Shown here one piece after another: positions 34,788-43,461 of a stretch of DNA of 64,000 nt. The translations under genes and the position numbers were made by a program. A model generated the notes under the pieces. That model did no database searches. It worked only from the letters and a program-made list of their open reading frames with translations, and had not been told where the DNA came from. Location: the NCBI RefSeq assembly GCF_007829835.1, contig NZ_VIWP01000014.1, positions 1 through 64,000 on the forward strand. Direction: 5' to 3'. Each line of letters starts with the position of its first letter. The stretch's first letter is position 1. The stretch is from Neorhizobium alkalisoli (GTDB taxonomy: Bacteria > Pseudomonadota > Alphaproteobacteria > Rhizobiales > Rhizobiaceae).

Positions 34788-35192
34788 ATGGAGCCTTTCA
34801 CAAGATCAGGACGACCGCGCAGGACAGCGGTCGTCTTTGGTGGGGATTGCGGCCGCGGAGCGGAGATCGCCAGACGTCTCGGCACGCAGCATGATCTCAA
34901 TATCGTTGTTCCCTTCATCCCCTTCGATCGCAAGCGTTCCTGCGCAAACGAGGTCGTGGCCGAAATCGAGGCACAGGGGGGATGCGCCATGGCGCTGCTG
35001 GCAGATATCAACAATCCGGCCCATGTGGAGGCGCTGTTCAAGACGGCGACCGCCGCTTTCGGCAAGGTCGATATTGTCGTGTATGCGCAATCAATCCCGG
35101 ACGCCGTCCATGCAAAACCGGGCAGATTATCCGGCCTCGAGATTACGGCTGATCTTGCTGGTCCCGAGATCCTCGATATGCGTCGGCCTTAG
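34788..35192 (+). pseudogene. Truncated short-chain dehydrogenase (N-terminal half only)
   Basis: A 134-residue reading frame matching only the cofactor half of a 3-oxoacyl-reductase-like SDR: VVFGGDCGRGAEIARRLG replaces the TGGxxGIG region, and VAEIEAQGG, LLADINNPAHVEALF and AFGKVDIVVYAQS (for VNNAG) follow. It stops before the catalytic Ser-Tyr-Lys, so it cannot be a normal SDR enzyme. AAGG and an ATG at 34788 precede it. It is either a decaying gene or a retained NAD(P)-binding fragment. It lies directly after the exported esterase. Confidence 0.6.
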
Positions 35193-35228
35193 GTCAGCCG
35201 AAACTCGGGCCACAGCCCTTCGCGATTT

Positions 35229-35243
35229 TTAGCAAGGTTTAAC
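35229..35243. promoter_or_regulatory. TTAGC-N5-TTAAC direct repeat upstream of the MFS gene
   Basis: TTAGC (35229) and TTAAC (35239) are 10 bp apart, 135 bp before the MFS start. Of 18 positions with the 30392 site (TTAGC, AGG, TTAAC and trailing CG included), nearly all agree, which is unlikely for unrelated promoters. Confidence 0.35.
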
Positions 35244-35377
35244 ACGCACCGCCTTCTCGAAGGACTAGCGTTGCTCGTCAGTGTGCGGAGTCGAGTCCGG
35301 ACAGCGGCGTGCTGGCGGTTCACGGGCATTTTCTGACAAGCAGACAGGAACTCAATGTCGCAAGATGGAGTGAGGAC

Positions 35378-36619
35378 ATGCTGAACAAAGCTTTCGAGGC
35401 TCAATGCGCCGCCGTCGAAATCCATTGCACGAACCCCGTCGAACGCTCTCATCGCGCCTTTACCCTCTTCTCGCTTGCACTGGGAAGCTTTTGCATCGGC
35501 ACTTCCGAATTTGCCAGCATGGGCATTCTGCAGCTGTTTTCGGCCAGCCTCGGCATCGACATCCCGACGGCAACCAACGCCATCACCGCCTATGCATTCG
35601 GCGTCGTGATCGGCGCACCACTGGTCACGATCGCGGCCGCTCGCCTGAACCGTCGGACGCTGCTCCTGCTGCTGATGGCGCTCTTCGTCTGCGGCAACAT
35701 CCTGTCCGCCTTCGCGGCCAATCTCGGAATGTTCGCCATCGCCCGCTTTATCAGCGGCATGCCGCAGGGTGCCTATTTTGGCGCTGGGGCGGTGGTCGCG
35801 AGCTATATCGTCGGCCCCGGGCATGGCGGCAAGGCCTTTGCGATCGTCATGGGCGGATTGACTGTCGCCACAATTTTCGGATCACCCCTCGCGACCTTTC
35901 TCGGCCAGAATCTGGGATGGCGAAACACCTATCTTGCCGTGGCGGCACTGGGCTTCCTCGCCTGCATCGCGCTGTGGCTCTGGGTGCCGAAAACCAATGC
36001 CCTCGATGGCGGCCCGGTGATACAGGAACTCGCATCGCTGAAGAAACCGGCCGTCTGGGTGATGATGCTCGTGGCAGCGCTGGGAGTTGCAAGCATCTTC
36101 GCAGTCTACACGTTCATCGGCCCGTTCGTCACCGAAGTGGCTGCCATTGCCGAGAACTGGATCCCAATCGCACTGGCGCTGTTCGGCCTTGGCATGACGG
36201 CCGGTAATATCGTCGGCGGACGCATCGCCGATGCCCATCCTTCGCGGGGGATTATTGTCGGATTTGGAAGCGCAATCATCGTCCTTGCAATCGTCGCCGC
36301 ATTCGGCACCAATGTCTTCGTTCTCATGATCGGACTATTCGGCATCGGCGCAACGATGATGACCGCCATTCCCACCATTCAGGTACGACTGACCGGACTT
36401 GCTCCGGAAGCTCCAAGCCTCATGGGGGCCATGAACCTGGCGGCATTAAATGTCGCAAACGCCATCGGCGCCTGGGCCGGAGGCCTGACTATCGCGCATG
36501 GTCTTGGATTGCTCTCTGCCGTCTTGGCCGGAATGTGCCTGACCATGCTCGGACTTGTGCTTTTCACACTGACCATCTCCGCAGGTTCTTACAGAAATAT
36601 CGGCTACAAGAGCGCATAG
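35378..36619 (+). CDS. MFS transporter, DHA1 (drug/sugar efflux-like) family
   Basis: A 413-residue inner-membrane protein with about 12 hydrophobic segments. The loop 2-3 basic motif is RLNRRTLL, and the N-terminal helix contains GSFCIGTSEFASMGIL, characteristic of the arabinose-efflux/NepI/NimT branch. ATG at 35378 follows GGAGTGAGG. It is convergent with an AraC regulator that resembles NimR, and E. coli pairs nimT (MFS) with nimR (AraC), so the two may form an exporter/regulator pair here. The exported compound is unknown. Confidence 0.91.
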   Translation: MLNKAFEAQCAAVEIHCTNPVERSHRAFTLFSLALGSFCIGTSEFASMGILQLFSASLGIDIPTATNAITAYAFGVVIGAPLVTIAAARLNRRTLLLLLMALFVCGNILSAFAANLGMFAIARFISGMPQGAYFGAGAVVASYIVGPGHGGKAFAIVMGGLTVATIFGSPLATFLGQNLGWRNTYLAVAALGFLACIALWLWVPKTNALDGGPVIQELASLKKPAVWVMMLVAALGVASIFAVYTFIGPFVTEVAAIAENWIPIALALFGLGMTAGNIVGGRIADAHPSRGIIVGFGSAIIVLAIVAAFGTNVFVLMIGLFGIGATMMTAIPTIQVRLTGLAPEAPSLMGAMNLAALNVANAIGAWAGGLTIAHGLGLLSAVLAGMCLTMLGLVLFTLTISAGSYRNIGYKSA

Positions 36620-36644
36620 TGGAACGGAGATCCTGCCTTCAGCC

Positions 36645-37475
36645 TCAATGTCGCGAGGTGACGCCGGTAGGGTTCATGCCCGTTACGCGGCGGAAGATGG
36701 CGGCGAAGGCGCTTGGGCTGTCGTATCCAACCTCCCAGGCGACCAGTTGCACCGGCGTTCCCCGTTCGAGCCTCGGAATGGCGGCGGCAATCCGGCAGGC
36801 CTGTCGCCAGGCGTTGAAGTTCATGCCTGTTTCCTCGCGAAACAGCCGCTCCAGCGTGCGGCCGCTGGCACCGGCCGCCTTGCCCCATTCTTCCAGCGTC
36901 CGTCGATCGGCAGGCTGCTCGGCAAGCGCGTCGCAGATGAGTTTCAGGCGCCGATCCCTGGGGGCCGGCACCCGCGGAGAGACGATGTCTCGCAATGGTT
37001 CCGCCCGCGCAATCTCGTCGAATGTCAGTGCTGCAAGATGCGGATAGATACAGCGGTCGCCGCTGCCATCATAGATCTCCAATAGCCGCGGCAGGATCCC
37101 GGCCAGCAGCGGGGAGAGATCGAACGCCGCCGCCTGCCTTGAAAACCGGCTGGCGATATCGGAACGGATATAGAGCGAGCGAAACACCGCGTCCTCCAGC
37201 GCCGCAACGCTGTGGCCGATCCCGCTGGGCAACCAGGCGGCATGTCCAGGCTGCAAGGTCCAGCGCCGATCCCGGGTCACGACTTCGACAACCGTTGTCG
37301 TGGCACAGACCAGCTGGGCACGGGCATGGCTGTGCATCTTACCCTGCCGGCTGGCCGGAAAATGTGCCTCATGCGCGAAAACCGGATCTTCCGAACTGTG
37401 CAATTCGTTCAGGCTGCGGAGCATCGGCCGCGCCGAAACGGCTGAAAGCTTTACAATCTGCTCTATCCTATCCAT
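36645..37475 (-). CDS. AraC family transcriptional regulator, NimR-like
   Basis: A 276-residue regulator: an N-terminal cupin-like sensor (about 35-110; HSHARAQLVCATTTVVEV, WLPSGIGHS) and a C-terminal AraC double helix-turn-helix (about 175-275; GRTLERLFREETGMNFNAWRQ, VGYDSPSAFAAIFRRVTGMNP). The ATG at 37475 overlaps the end of a 34-codon reading frame. It ends 25 bp from the MFS stop, tail to tail. It probably controls the MFS gene in response to a small toxic or aromatic compound. Confidence 0.92.
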   Translation of the reverse strand: MDRIEQIVKLSAVSARPMLRSLNELHSSEDPVFAHEAHFPASRQGKMHSHARAQLVCATTTVVEVVTRDRRWTLQPGHAAWLPSGIGHSVAALEDAVFRSLYIRSDIASRFSRQAAAFDLSPLLAGILPRLLEIYDGSGDRCIYPHLAALTFDEIARAEPLRDIVSPRVPAPRDRRLKLICDALAEQPADRRTLEEWGKAAGASGRTLERLFREETGMNFNAWRQACRIAAAIPRLERGTPVQLVAWEVGYDSPSAFAAIFRRVTGMNPTGVTSRH

Positions 37476-37572
37476 TGGCTTTCCCCTCTGCCAGTTTCCC
37501 GAACATGGTCAGCACGCCAGCAGAAAAGCCTCTCGCAACCTGCAGGATGAGCCATGTTTGTGATTGCGGCAT
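37468..37572 (-). CDS. Small ORF (34 aa) between MocR and AraC genes
   Basis: A 34-codon frame starting with ATG at 37572, opening MPQSQTWLILQVARGF and ending KLAEGKANG. An excellent ribosome site (TAGGAG, 7 nt spacing) is formed by the MocR stop region itself, and its own stop overlaps the AraC start codon by 8 bp. The middle is hydrophobic and amphipathic. It could be a leader peptide that couples AraC translation to MocR, or a small membrane-associated protein. I do not recognise a family. Confidence 0.4.
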   Translation of the reverse strand: MPQSQTWLILQVARGFSAGVLTMFGKLAEGKANG

Positions 37573-37581
37573 GCTTCGCTC

Positions 37582-38994
37582 CTAGCTGAGGTTGCGGGCA
37601 AGGAAGCTGTAGAAGCGCGCATCGTCGGCACGCGCCACGTTGAGCCTGATGCCCGATGCGGCGGGATTGCCCTTGTCTAGGCAGAACACGCTTCCCGGAG
37701 CGATAAAAATGCTTTCCTGGGCCCCGCGCCGGGCGATCTCGATATCGCCGATCTTCGGCGGCATAAGCAGGTAGAGGTAATAACCGCCGCCATTGCCGGC
37801 AAACACGTCATATCCCTCGTGTCTCAGCGTCTGCAGAACCCGGGCGGCCGCGCCGTCGATCCGGTTGGACAGCCGCTTGAGATGTCGGTCGTAATGCCCT
37901 TCCACCAGAAGCCGGTGGATCAGCCGCTCCACATGGCCCGAACTGTTGACGGTCGTCAGCATCTTCAATTCGGCCAGCGCGCCGATCTGCTGCCTGTTGC
38001 CGACGATGTAGCCGGCGCGCAGACTGGCCGAGAGCGTTTTCGAAAATGTGCCAACCGACATGACGCGATTGAGCTGGTCGAGCGTCACCAGCCGGCTCGG
38101 TACGCTCGGCGCCAGATCGGTGAACGGATCATCCTCGACGATCGTCACATTGTGGACGGCAGCGGCGTTCAGAAGCGCATGTGCCACCGGCAGGCTGGTC
38201 GAGCTGCCAGTCGGGTTGTGACCGATCGACTGGGTGAAGAACAGCCGCGGCCGCTCCGCGGAAGCCTTTGCGATGAAATCGTCGACGTCAGGTCCTTCCG
38301 GTGTGCGGCGAACACCGAGCACACGCACCTGCGCCAGTTTCAGCTTGGCAAACAGCGGATAATAACCCGGTTCGTCGACCAAAACGATATCGCCGGGTGA
38401 GAGAAATGCTCGGACAATCAGGTCGAGCGCGTGGTTTGCGCCGAAGGTCAGCAGGATTTCCTCTTCCGATGCCTTCAGATGCTGGGCCGCAAGGCGCCTT
38501 GCGATCGCGGCCCTCAGAGCCGGAAACCCCAGCGCCGAGCCATAGGCATCCGTGCCGACCGTGTAATCGCGGCCGAAAAAACCGAGATGGCGCTTGATCT
38601 CCGATTCTTCCGTCCAAGATGGCGGTGGCCGGCCATCACCGACGCGGATTTCAAAATTCTCCTCGAGCTGGGCACTCAGAAGCGAGGCGATATCGACCGC
38701 CTCGGCCACATGCCGCGGCCGTACGCTGCGGTCGGCATCGGCGGGCAGGCGCACTTCGAAACCCGCGCCCGGCCGAGACGCGGCATAACCGGACGCCACC
38801 AGCCGGTCATAGACCTCGATGATCGTATTCTTGGAAACGCCGTGCAGCTCGGCGGCCTTGCGGATCGACATCAGCCGGGTTCCCGCAGGCGGTTCGCCGC
38901 GCAGGATTTCCTCGCAAAATCGGGCCGTCAGCTTTTCCACCAAGGTGCCGGATCGCCTGAGATTGTCTTCTGTCCCCGCCAACCACGCCTCCAT
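37582..38994 (-). CDS. MocR-type regulator (GntR winged helix fused to PLP aminotransferase fold)
   Basis: A 470-residue MocR/PdxR-class protein: a GntR helix-turn-helix at about 20-85 (SIRKAAELHGVSKNTIIEVYDRL) and a fold-type I aminotransferase domain at about 140-470. The PLP pocket shows GPxG-like FGANHALDLI, HNPTG (for the cofactor phosphate and substrate), EDDPFTDL with the pyridine-binding Asp and the Schiff-base lysine in GTFSKTLSASLRAGY. ATG at 38994 is preferred. It is divergent from the HMG-CoA reductase operon with an inverted repeat between them, so it is the likely regulator of that operon. Confidence 0.93.
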   Translation of the reverse strand: MEAWLAGTEDNLRRSGTLVEKLTARFCEEILRGEPPAGTRLMSIRKAAELHGVSKNTIIEVYDRLVASGYAASRPGAGFEVRLPADADRSVRPRHVAEAVDIASLLSAQLEENFEIRVGDGRPPPSWTEESEIKRHLGFFGRDYTVGTDAYGSALGFPALRAAIARRLAAQHLKASEEEILLTFGANHALDLIVRAFLSPGDIVLVDEPGYYPLFAKLKLAQVRVLGVRRTPEGPDVDDFIAKASAERPRLFFTQSIGHNPTGSSTSLPVAHALLNAAAVHNVTIVEDDPFTDLAPSVPSRLVTLDQLNRVMSVGTFSKTLSASLRAGYIVGNRQQIGALAELKMLTTVNSSGHVERLIHRLLVEGHYDRHLKRLSNRIDGAAARVLQTLRHEGYDVFAGNGGGYYLYLLMPPKIGDIEIARRGAQESIFIAPGSVFCLDKGNPAASGIRLNVARADDARFYSFLARNLS

Positions 38995-38998
38995 AATG

Positions 38999-39033
38999 GG
39001 TACAGTTTGGTGACAATTTTTCAAATCTGTACC
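38999..39033. promoter_or_regulatory. Inverted-repeat operator between MocR and HMG-CoA reductase genes
   Basis: GGTACAG (38999-39005) and CTGTACC (39027-39033) are perfect inverted copies; including the next bases the arms read GGTACAGTTTG and GGTACAGATTT on opposite strands, centres 28 bp (about 2.7 turns) apart. The element begins 5 bp upstream of the MocR ATG and ends 62 bp before the HMG-CoA reductase start, covering the position expected for both promoters. It is the natural candidate MocR binding site. Confidence 0.55.
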
Positions 39034-39094
39034 TGTTAATCAGTATCAAAAATGCGGATCACTGCGCAAGAGGAAGAATTCATGGGAGGCATTC

Positions 39095-40411
39095 TTGGCC
39101 GCAAATCAGGAAAACGGAGCGCGCTCCGTCAATTCCCGTCTGGAGAACCTGCGCAATCTGGCGCCGGTCGAGCGTCTGGCGCGTGTTGCCGAAGCCACGG
39201 CCCTCGGTGATGCCGATCGGCAGGTTTTCGAACGTGGCGGACTGCCGCTGACACTTGCAAACGGCATGATCGAGAACGTCATCGGCACGTTCGAACTGCC
39301 GATCGGCATCGCCACCAATTTCACGGTCAACGGCAAGGATTACCTCGTGCCGATGGCCGTCGAGGAACCTTCGGTCGTCGCCGCTGCCTCCTATATGGCG
39401 CGGCTTGCCCGCGTGGGCGGCGGCTTCATCACCTCCAGCACCGGCCCGGTCATGCGGGCACAGATCCAGGTGCTTAATATCACCGATCCACATGGTGCCC
39501 GCGCCCGTATCCTTGCCGAACGTGACGCGATCATCGCGGCCGCCAATGCCAAGGACAAGGTACTGATCGGGCTCGGCGGCGGCTGCAAGGATGTCGAGGT
39601 GCATGTCTTCGACGACACGCCGATCGGGCCGATGATGATCGCCCATCTGATCGTCGATGTGCGCGATGCGATGGGCGCCAATACGGTCAACACCATGGCC
39701 GAAACGGTGGCGCCTCTCATCGAAAAAATCACGGGTGGCGTGGTGCGCCTGCGCATCCTCTCTAATTTTGCCGATCTTCGCCTCGCGCGCGCCATGGTGC
39801 GATTGTCGCCGGAAACGCTGAAGACCTCGGAATACGAGGGCGAGAGGATCGCCCGCGGCATCGTCGAGGCCTGCGCCTTCGCGATTGTCGATCCCTACCG
39901 TGCCGCCACGCACAACAAAGGCATCATGAACGGCATCGACCCGGTCGTCGTCGCCACCGGCAATGACTGGCGCGCAATCGAGGCCGGCGCACATGCCTGG
40001 GCGGCCCGCAACGGCCGTTATACCTCGCTGACGAAATGGGAAATCGACACGAGCGGCCATCTGGTCGGCACGCTGGAGCTGCCGATGGCGCTCGGCCTCG
40101 TTGGCGGTGCGACAAAGACCCATCCGGCGGCTCAGGCAGCCTTGAAAATCCTCGGCGTCACCTCGGCGCAGGAACTGGCCGAGGTCACCACCGCTGTTGG
40201 CCTGGCACAGAACATGGCGGCACTGCGGGCGCTCGCGACCGAAGGCATTCAGCGCGGCCACATGGCGCTGCATGCCCGCAATATCGCAATCGTTGCCGGC
40301 GCGGTCGGTGACGAGATCGAGACGGTCGCGGCCGAACTCGCCGCCCATCATGATGTTCGCGTGGATCGGGCCAAGGAACTGCTGGAGACGATGCGCGCCG
40401 GCAAGGCGTGA
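39095..40411 (+). CDS. mvaA: Hydroxymethylglutaryl-CoA reductase, class II (degradative)
   Basis: A 438-residue enzyme interconverting mevalonate and HMG-CoA. All four catalytic residues known from the Pseudomonas mevalonii enzyme (E83, K267, D283, H381) are present at a constant offset of eight: E91, K275, D291 and H389. D154, in the place of Asp146 there, indicates NAD(H) use, hence the oxidative direction. ENVIG (60-64), [10 protein letters not shown] (191-200) and [16 protein letters not shown] (325-340) are family motifs. There is no membrane anchor. Start is TTG at 39095 with GGGAGG 5 nt upstream; the ATG at 39082 is out of frame. It heads the plus-strand operon divergent from MocR. Confidence 0.94.
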   Translation: MAANQENGARSVNSRLENLRNLAPVERLARVAEATALGDADRQVFERGGLPLTLANGMIENVIGTFELPIGIATNFTVNGKDYLVPMAVEEPSVVAAASYMARLARVGGGFITSSTGPVMRAQIQVLNITDPHGARARILAERDAIIAAANAKDKVLIGLGGGCKDVEVHVFDDTPIGPMMIAHLIVDVRDAMGANTVNTMAETVAPLIEKITGGVVRLRILSNFADLRLARAMVRLSPETLKTSEYEGERIARGIVEACAFAIVDPYRAATHNKGIMNGIDPVVVATGNDWRAIEAGAHAWAARNGRYTSLTKWEIDTSGHLVGTLELPMALGLVGGATKTHPAAQAALKILGVTSAQELAEVTTAVGLAQNMAALRALATEGIQRGHMALHARNIAIVAGAVGDEIETVAAELAAHHDVRVDRAKELLETMRAGKA

Positions 40412-40528
40412 AGCTCGACTAGGTCACGGCGCCGTGTTCCGCGCGGCGCCAGGGATAGCTTTTCATCTGCGGGATTTACTGCTTTATCAAAGAGATAGTT
40501 CAGCAGACCCACATTCTGGGAGGAGCAG

Positions 40529-41770
40529 ATGGTAGATTTGAACGAATTCAGCAACTGGCCCGCGAGCCGGCCCGGCCCGCTTTCGGGCGTCAAAATTCTC
40601 GACATCACGCGCGTGGTGGCCGGACCATTCTGCTCGATGATGATGGCCGATCTCGGCGCCACCGTCATCAAGGTCGAACATCCCGACGAGCCGGATTACG
40701 CCCGCACCTTCCCGCCCTTCGTCAATTCGGACGAAGAGCAGCTCAGCGCATTTTTCGCCCAGTTTAATCGCAACAAGCTGGCCGTCACCCTCAACCTCAA
40801 GACACCGGAGGGGAAGGCGCTGCTGCACAAGCTGGTCGCCAAGGTGGATATTCTCGTCGAGAATTTCCGCCCCGGCACGATGGAAAAGCTCGGCCTCGGT
40901 TATGAGGCGCTGCGCGAGATCAATCCGAAACTGGTCTATACCGCGATCAGCGGCTTTGGCCGCACCGGCCCGAATGCCTCGAAGCCGGCCTATGACAATA
41001 CCGGCCAGGCGGCGGGCGGCCTCTGGTCGATGAACGGTTATCCCGACCGGCCGCCGGTCAGGGTCGGCACGATCATCGGCGATCTCGCTGCCTCGCTTTA
41101 TGCAGCGATCGGCACGGTCGCAGCGCTGCGCGAGGCCGAACGCACCGGCAAGGGCCAGGTGGTCGACGTTTCGCAGCAGGATTCGGTACTGACGCTCACC
41201 GAAAACGCCGTCGTGCGCTACACCGCCCAGAAGGAAGTCGCAGCCCCGCTCGGCAACGACCATCCTTTCGTGCGGCCCTATGGCCAGTTTCCCTGCAAGG
41301 ACGGTTACGTCTTTTTCGGCGGTTACACCGACAAATTCTGGGCGATCACCTGCGCGATGTTCGGCGAGCCCGACATGGCGAAGGACCCGGCCATCGACAC
41401 GATGGAAAAGCGCTTCGACCCCGTCACCGCCCAGACCAGGGTAACCCCGCTGCTCGAACGCTGGTTCTCCGCCTATACAAAGGCCGAACTCGAAGACATG
41501 GCCGGCGACAAGGTGCCGCTCAGCGCGATCAAGACGATTGCCGAAGTGGTCGAGGACCCGCATATCGCCGCCCGCAACATGATCGTCAACGTGCCGATCG
41601 CCGGCAAACTGATCGGCATGTTCGGCTCTCCGATCAAGCTGTCGGGACAGGAACAGGTGCCGCATGAAAAGGCGCCAGCCCCCGGCGAACACAATGCGCT
41701 CGTCTTCGAAAAGCTCGTCGGCATCGACGCGCATGAACTCGAAAAGCTCAAGTCGGCGGGAGCGATCTGA
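40529..41770 (+). CDS. Family III CoA-transferase (CaiB/BaiF type), HMG operon
   Basis: A 413-residue formyl-CoA-transferase-like enzyme. It opens SGVKILDITRVVAGPFCSMMMADLGATVIKVE, has the ENFRPGTMEKLGLGYE segment, and D185 (GTIIGDLAASL) is the expected nucleophile. ATG follows GGGAGGAGC. The stop codon shares one base with the next start (TGATG). In this operon a plausible role is charging free 3-hydroxy-3-methylglutarate or 3-methylglutaconate with CoA from succinyl-CoA, comparable to human SUGCT. That role is inferred from context; the family alone does not give the acceptor. A 117-nt gap separates it from mvaA and holds a 12-bp palindrome at 40427-40438. Confidence 0.92.
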   Translation: MVDLNEFSNWPASRPGPLSGVKILDITRVVAGPFCSMMMADLGATVIKVEHPDEPDYARTFPPFVNSDEEQLSAFFAQFNRNKLAVTLNLKTPEGKALLHKLVAKVDILVENFRPGTMEKLGLGYEALREINPKLVYTAISGFGRTGPNASKPAYDNTGQAAGGLWSMNGYPDRPPVRVGTIIGDLAASLYAAIGTVAALREAERTGKGQVVDVSQQDSVLTLTENAVVRYTAQKEVAAPLGNDHPFVRPYGQFPCKDGYVFFGGYTDKFWAITCAMFGEPDMAKDPAIDTMEKRFDPVTAQTRVTPLLERWFSAYTKAELEDMAGDKVPLSAIKTIAEVVEDPHIAARNMIVNVPIAGKLIGMFGSPIKLSGQEQVPHEKAPAPGEHNALVFEKLVGIDAHELEKLKSAGAI

Positions 41771-42528
41771 TGGCGATCGATTACCATAAGGACGGCACCG
41801 TCGCGACCATCCGCCTCAACCGGCCGGACAAGCTGAATGCGCTGTCGCTTGCCATGTACGACGATCTCGGTCGCGCCTTTGCCGAGGCAAATGAAGATGA
41901 TGGCGTGCATGCCGTCGTGCTGGCCGGTGCCGGCGACCGCGCCTTCTGCGTCGGCGCGGATCTCACCGAATCCATTCCGGCGCTGGCCGAAGGCCGTTTT
42001 GACATTTCTCACTGGGATCCGGCACATCTGAAGGTCGAGGGCTTTTATAAGCCCGTCATCGGCGCCATCCGAGGCCTGTGCATCGGCGGTGGTTTCGAGA
42101 TCATGCTGGCGACCGATATCCGCATTGCAGCGAAGGACGCGCAGTTTCAGCTGCCGGAGGCGGGCCACGGTTTCGTGCCGGCCGGTGGCACGCTGGTGCG
42201 GCTGGTGCGGCAGATCGGTTATGCCCATGCGATGGAGATCATGCTGACCACCGCGCGTTTTACGGCAGCCGACATGCTCGCCCGTGGCGTCGTCAATCGC
42301 GTGGTCGAAGCAGAAGAAGTCGAGCCTACAGCGCAGGAGATCGCCGCCCGCATCGCGAAACTCAGCCCGAGCGCGGTGCAAACGATCAAGGAAGCAGCGC
42401 TGACGCTGCAGCACCTGCCGCTGAAGGAGGCCTTTCATCAGGAAGCGGCTCTCGGCCAGCGCACCTTTACCAGCGAAGATGCAAGACGCGGCCTCGCCGC
42501 CTTTGCCGAACGGGGAAAAGCGAAGTGA
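41770..42528 (+). CDS. Enoyl-CoA hydratase (crotonase) family protein, HMG operon
   Basis: A 252-residue crotonase. FCVGADLTE and RGLCIGGGFEIMLATD form the oxyanion hole; FQLPEAGHGFVPAGG carries the first catalytic Glu. It overlaps the CoA-transferase stop by one base and its own stop is overlapped by the HMG-CoA lyase GTG, so three genes are coupled. Next to HMG-CoA lyase the obvious candidate reaction is hydration of 3-methylglutaconyl-CoA to HMG-CoA, but this is inference; other crotonase reactions are possible. Confidence 0.92.
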   Translation: MAIDYHKDGTVATIRLNRPDKLNALSLAMYDDLGRAFAEANEDDGVHAVVLAGAGDRAFCVGADLTESIPALAEGRFDISHWDPAHLKVEGFYKPVIGAIRGLCIGGGFEIMLATDIRIAAKDAQFQLPEAGHGFVPAGGTLVRLVRQIGYAHAMEIMLTTARFTAADMLARGVVNRVVEAEEVEPTAQEIAARIAKLSPSAVQTIKEAALTLQHLPLKEAFHQEAALGQRTFTSEDARRGLAAFAERGKAK

Positions 42529-43433
42529 CTTTCCGCCCCTTCCCCGATGTGACGATCGTCGAAGTCGGCCCGCGCGACGGGCTGCAGAACGAAAAACGCA
42601 TTGTCCCCACGGAAGAAAAACTGGCGTTGATCGAGCTCCTCAAGGGCGCCCGCCTGCCGCGGCTGGAGATCACCGCCTTCGTTTCCCCGAAATGGGTGCC
42701 GCAGATGGCCGATCACGAGGAAATCCTGCGCCGGACGCCGGCAGCGGACGGGCTGATCCGCTCGGTCCTCGTGCCGAACGAACGCGGCGCGCTTGCGGCG
42801 ATTGCGATCGGCGTCGAGGAACTGGCGATCTTTACCAGCGCCTCCGAAACATTCGCTGAAAAGAATATCAACTGCTCCATCGCCGAAAGCCTGGAGCGGT
42901 TCGAGCCGGTGGCCGCGCTTGCCCGCGAGCACGGCATCAGGTTGCGTGGCTACGTCTCGTGCACGGTCGAATGCCCCTATGAGGGGCCGATCAGACCGCA
43001 GGCGGCGACCGGGGTCGCAAATGCGCTGGCCGATCTCGGCTGTGTCGAGATTTCGCTTGCCGACACGATCGGCCGGGCGACGCCTGAGAGCGTCGACGCC
43101 ATGCTTTCGGCCGTCAAGGCGAGCCTTACGGCCGAAAAGCTGGCCTGCCATTTCCACGATACGTTCGGCCATGCGCTCGACAATGTCGATGTCGCGCTCG
43201 GCCACGGCATCCGCGTCTTCGACAGCGCGATCAGCGGCCTCGGCGGCTGCCCATATGCGCCGGGCGCGGCCGGAAATCTCAGCACCTTGCCGCTTGTAAA
43301 ACACCTTGAGGAGAAGGGGTTTTCGACCGGCATCGATATCGAACGACTGCTGCAGGCGGAGGAGTTTGCAGCCGGTCTTCGGCAGGGGAATACGGAAATC
43401 CAGGCCGGCGACGGGAGGCGTGTGTCCGGCTGA
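42525..43433 (+). CDS. mvaB: Hydroxymethylglutaryl-CoA lyase
   Basis: A 302-residue DRE-TIM metallolyase that splits HMG-CoA into acetoacetate and acetyl-CoA. Visible are VGPRDGLQNE (14-23, with R17 and D18), ADTIGRATP, the metal ligands in HFHDTFG (H209, H211) and the family signature SGLGGCPYAPGAAGN with the catalytic loop C242. The start is GTG at 42525, overlapping the crotonase TGA, which gives the family N terminus directly. Length is normal. Together with mvaA it makes a complete mevalonate-to-acetoacetate route. Confidence 0.94.
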   Translation: MTFRPFPDVTIVEVGPRDGLQNEKRIVPTEEKLALIELLKGARLPRLEITAFVSPKWVPQMADHEEILRRTPAADGLIRSVLVPNERGALAAIAIGVEELAIFTSASETFAEKNINCSIAESLERFEPVAALAREHGIRLRGYVSCTVECPYEGPIRPQAATGVANALADLGCVEISLADTIGRATPESVDAMLSAVKASLTAEKLACHFHDTFGHALDNVDVALGHGIRVFDSAISGLGGCPYAPGAAGNLSTLPLVKHLEEKGFSTGIDIERLLQAEEFAAGLRQGNTEIQAGDGRRVSG

Positions 43434-43461
43434 CGACAGCAACACCAAAGGGAGGAACAGC

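Noticed and set aside
30491-36619. Antibiotic biosynthesis cluster, suggested by ABM monooxygenase, reductases and MFS exporter
   Set aside because: No synthase, ligase or scaffold gene is present; the ABM family name is generic and the set fits redox detoxification or catabolism.
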